Assembly (NCBI GenBank): GCA_003604975.1
Contig: QZIR01000052.1
Span: 1-38,475 of the forward strand
DNA from: Desulforudis sp.
GTDB taxonomy: Bacteria > Bacillota > Desulfotomaculia > Desulfotomaculales > Desulforudaceae
Length of the DNA: 38,475 bases
Direction: 5' to 3'
The notes beneath the pieces are model-generated. The model saw only the letters and a list, made by a program, of their open reading frames with translations, had not been told where the DNA came from and searched no databases. Below are positions 38,444 to 38,475 of the stretch, in pieces (positions within the stretch are counted from its first letter, which is position 1; the number at the start of each line of letters is the position of its first letter). Made by a program: the position numbers and the translations under genes.

Positions 38444-38475
38444 GCCTGAATCCCGTGGAAACAAGGGGTTCAGGC
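38444..38475 (+). terminator. Terminator-like hairpin at the window edge
   Basis: GCCTGAATCCC (38444) pairs with GGGGTTCAGGC (38465) around a ten-base loop. A T run, if present, lies beyond the window. In the original chromosome it is probably the terminator of the tRNA-Leu gene. Confidence 0.65.

Overview
The window looks like one arm of a large accessory island in a Gram-negative bacterium. Signs are a lipoprotein signal, periplasmic proteins, strong AGGAGG ribosome sites and some GTG/TTG starts. The phylum cannot be fixed from sequence alone; a Desulfobacterota-like host is only a guess. There are no ribosomal or central metabolic genes. The right edge (38376-38431) is an isolated 3' half of a tRNA-Leu(GAG), running from the anticodon loop to CCA. 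That is the typical scar of an integrative element, so most or all of the window may lie inside an island whose intact tRNA and integrase are to the left. No integrase is visible here.

Layout. (1) 218-1265: a CRISPR array of 16 repeats, the last one truncated, followed by a Can1-like protein with two CARF domains and a PD-(D/E)xK nuclease (a type III CRISPR cyclic-oligoadenylate effector) that carries a G10 tract. (2) 4190-24080: the most unusual part. Six copies of a leader module are scattered over about 17 kb. Each has a tiny upstream ORF (13-22 codons), then a structured RNA with three conserved hairpins (one with a GCAA tetraloop), then a strong ribosome site and an ORF starting MLN/MQN/MLT. 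The modules precede a PrsW-like membrane protease, two related small membrane proteins (the first followed by a vWA lipoprotein), a multi-pass membrane protein, a tightly overlapping operon (coiled-coil membrane protein, ClpA/B-like AAA+ ATPase, radical-SAM activase-like protein, zinc-ribbon-FHA protein, PP2C phosphatase, Ser/Thr kinase with C-terminal membrane anchor), and a VirD4/HerA-like ATPase operon. I infer a coordinately controlled, membrane-linked phospho-signalling/AAA+ system that I cannot match to a named system.

(3) 24143-33845: a mixed accessory segment with a NUDIX hydrolase, a periplasmic protein, a receiver-like protein, small zinc-ribbon and hypothetical proteins, a PcfJ-family protein, a second PP2C, a DnaB-like protein with a broken Walker A, a Sel1-repeat protein, and a protein ending in an RNA-polymerase alpha-CTD-like domain. 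(4) 34335-38236: an ECF sigma factor overlapping a vWA/YfbK-like membrane protein, then a possible macro-domain protein and a DUF1810 protein, then the tRNA scar and a terminator.

Working model (inference): kinase, phosphatase and FHA protein form a phosphorylation switch controlling the AAA+ machine at the membrane. PrsW, the vWA lipoprotein and the small membrane proteins would sense or process envelope signals. The shared RNA leaders would set the expression of all these units together.
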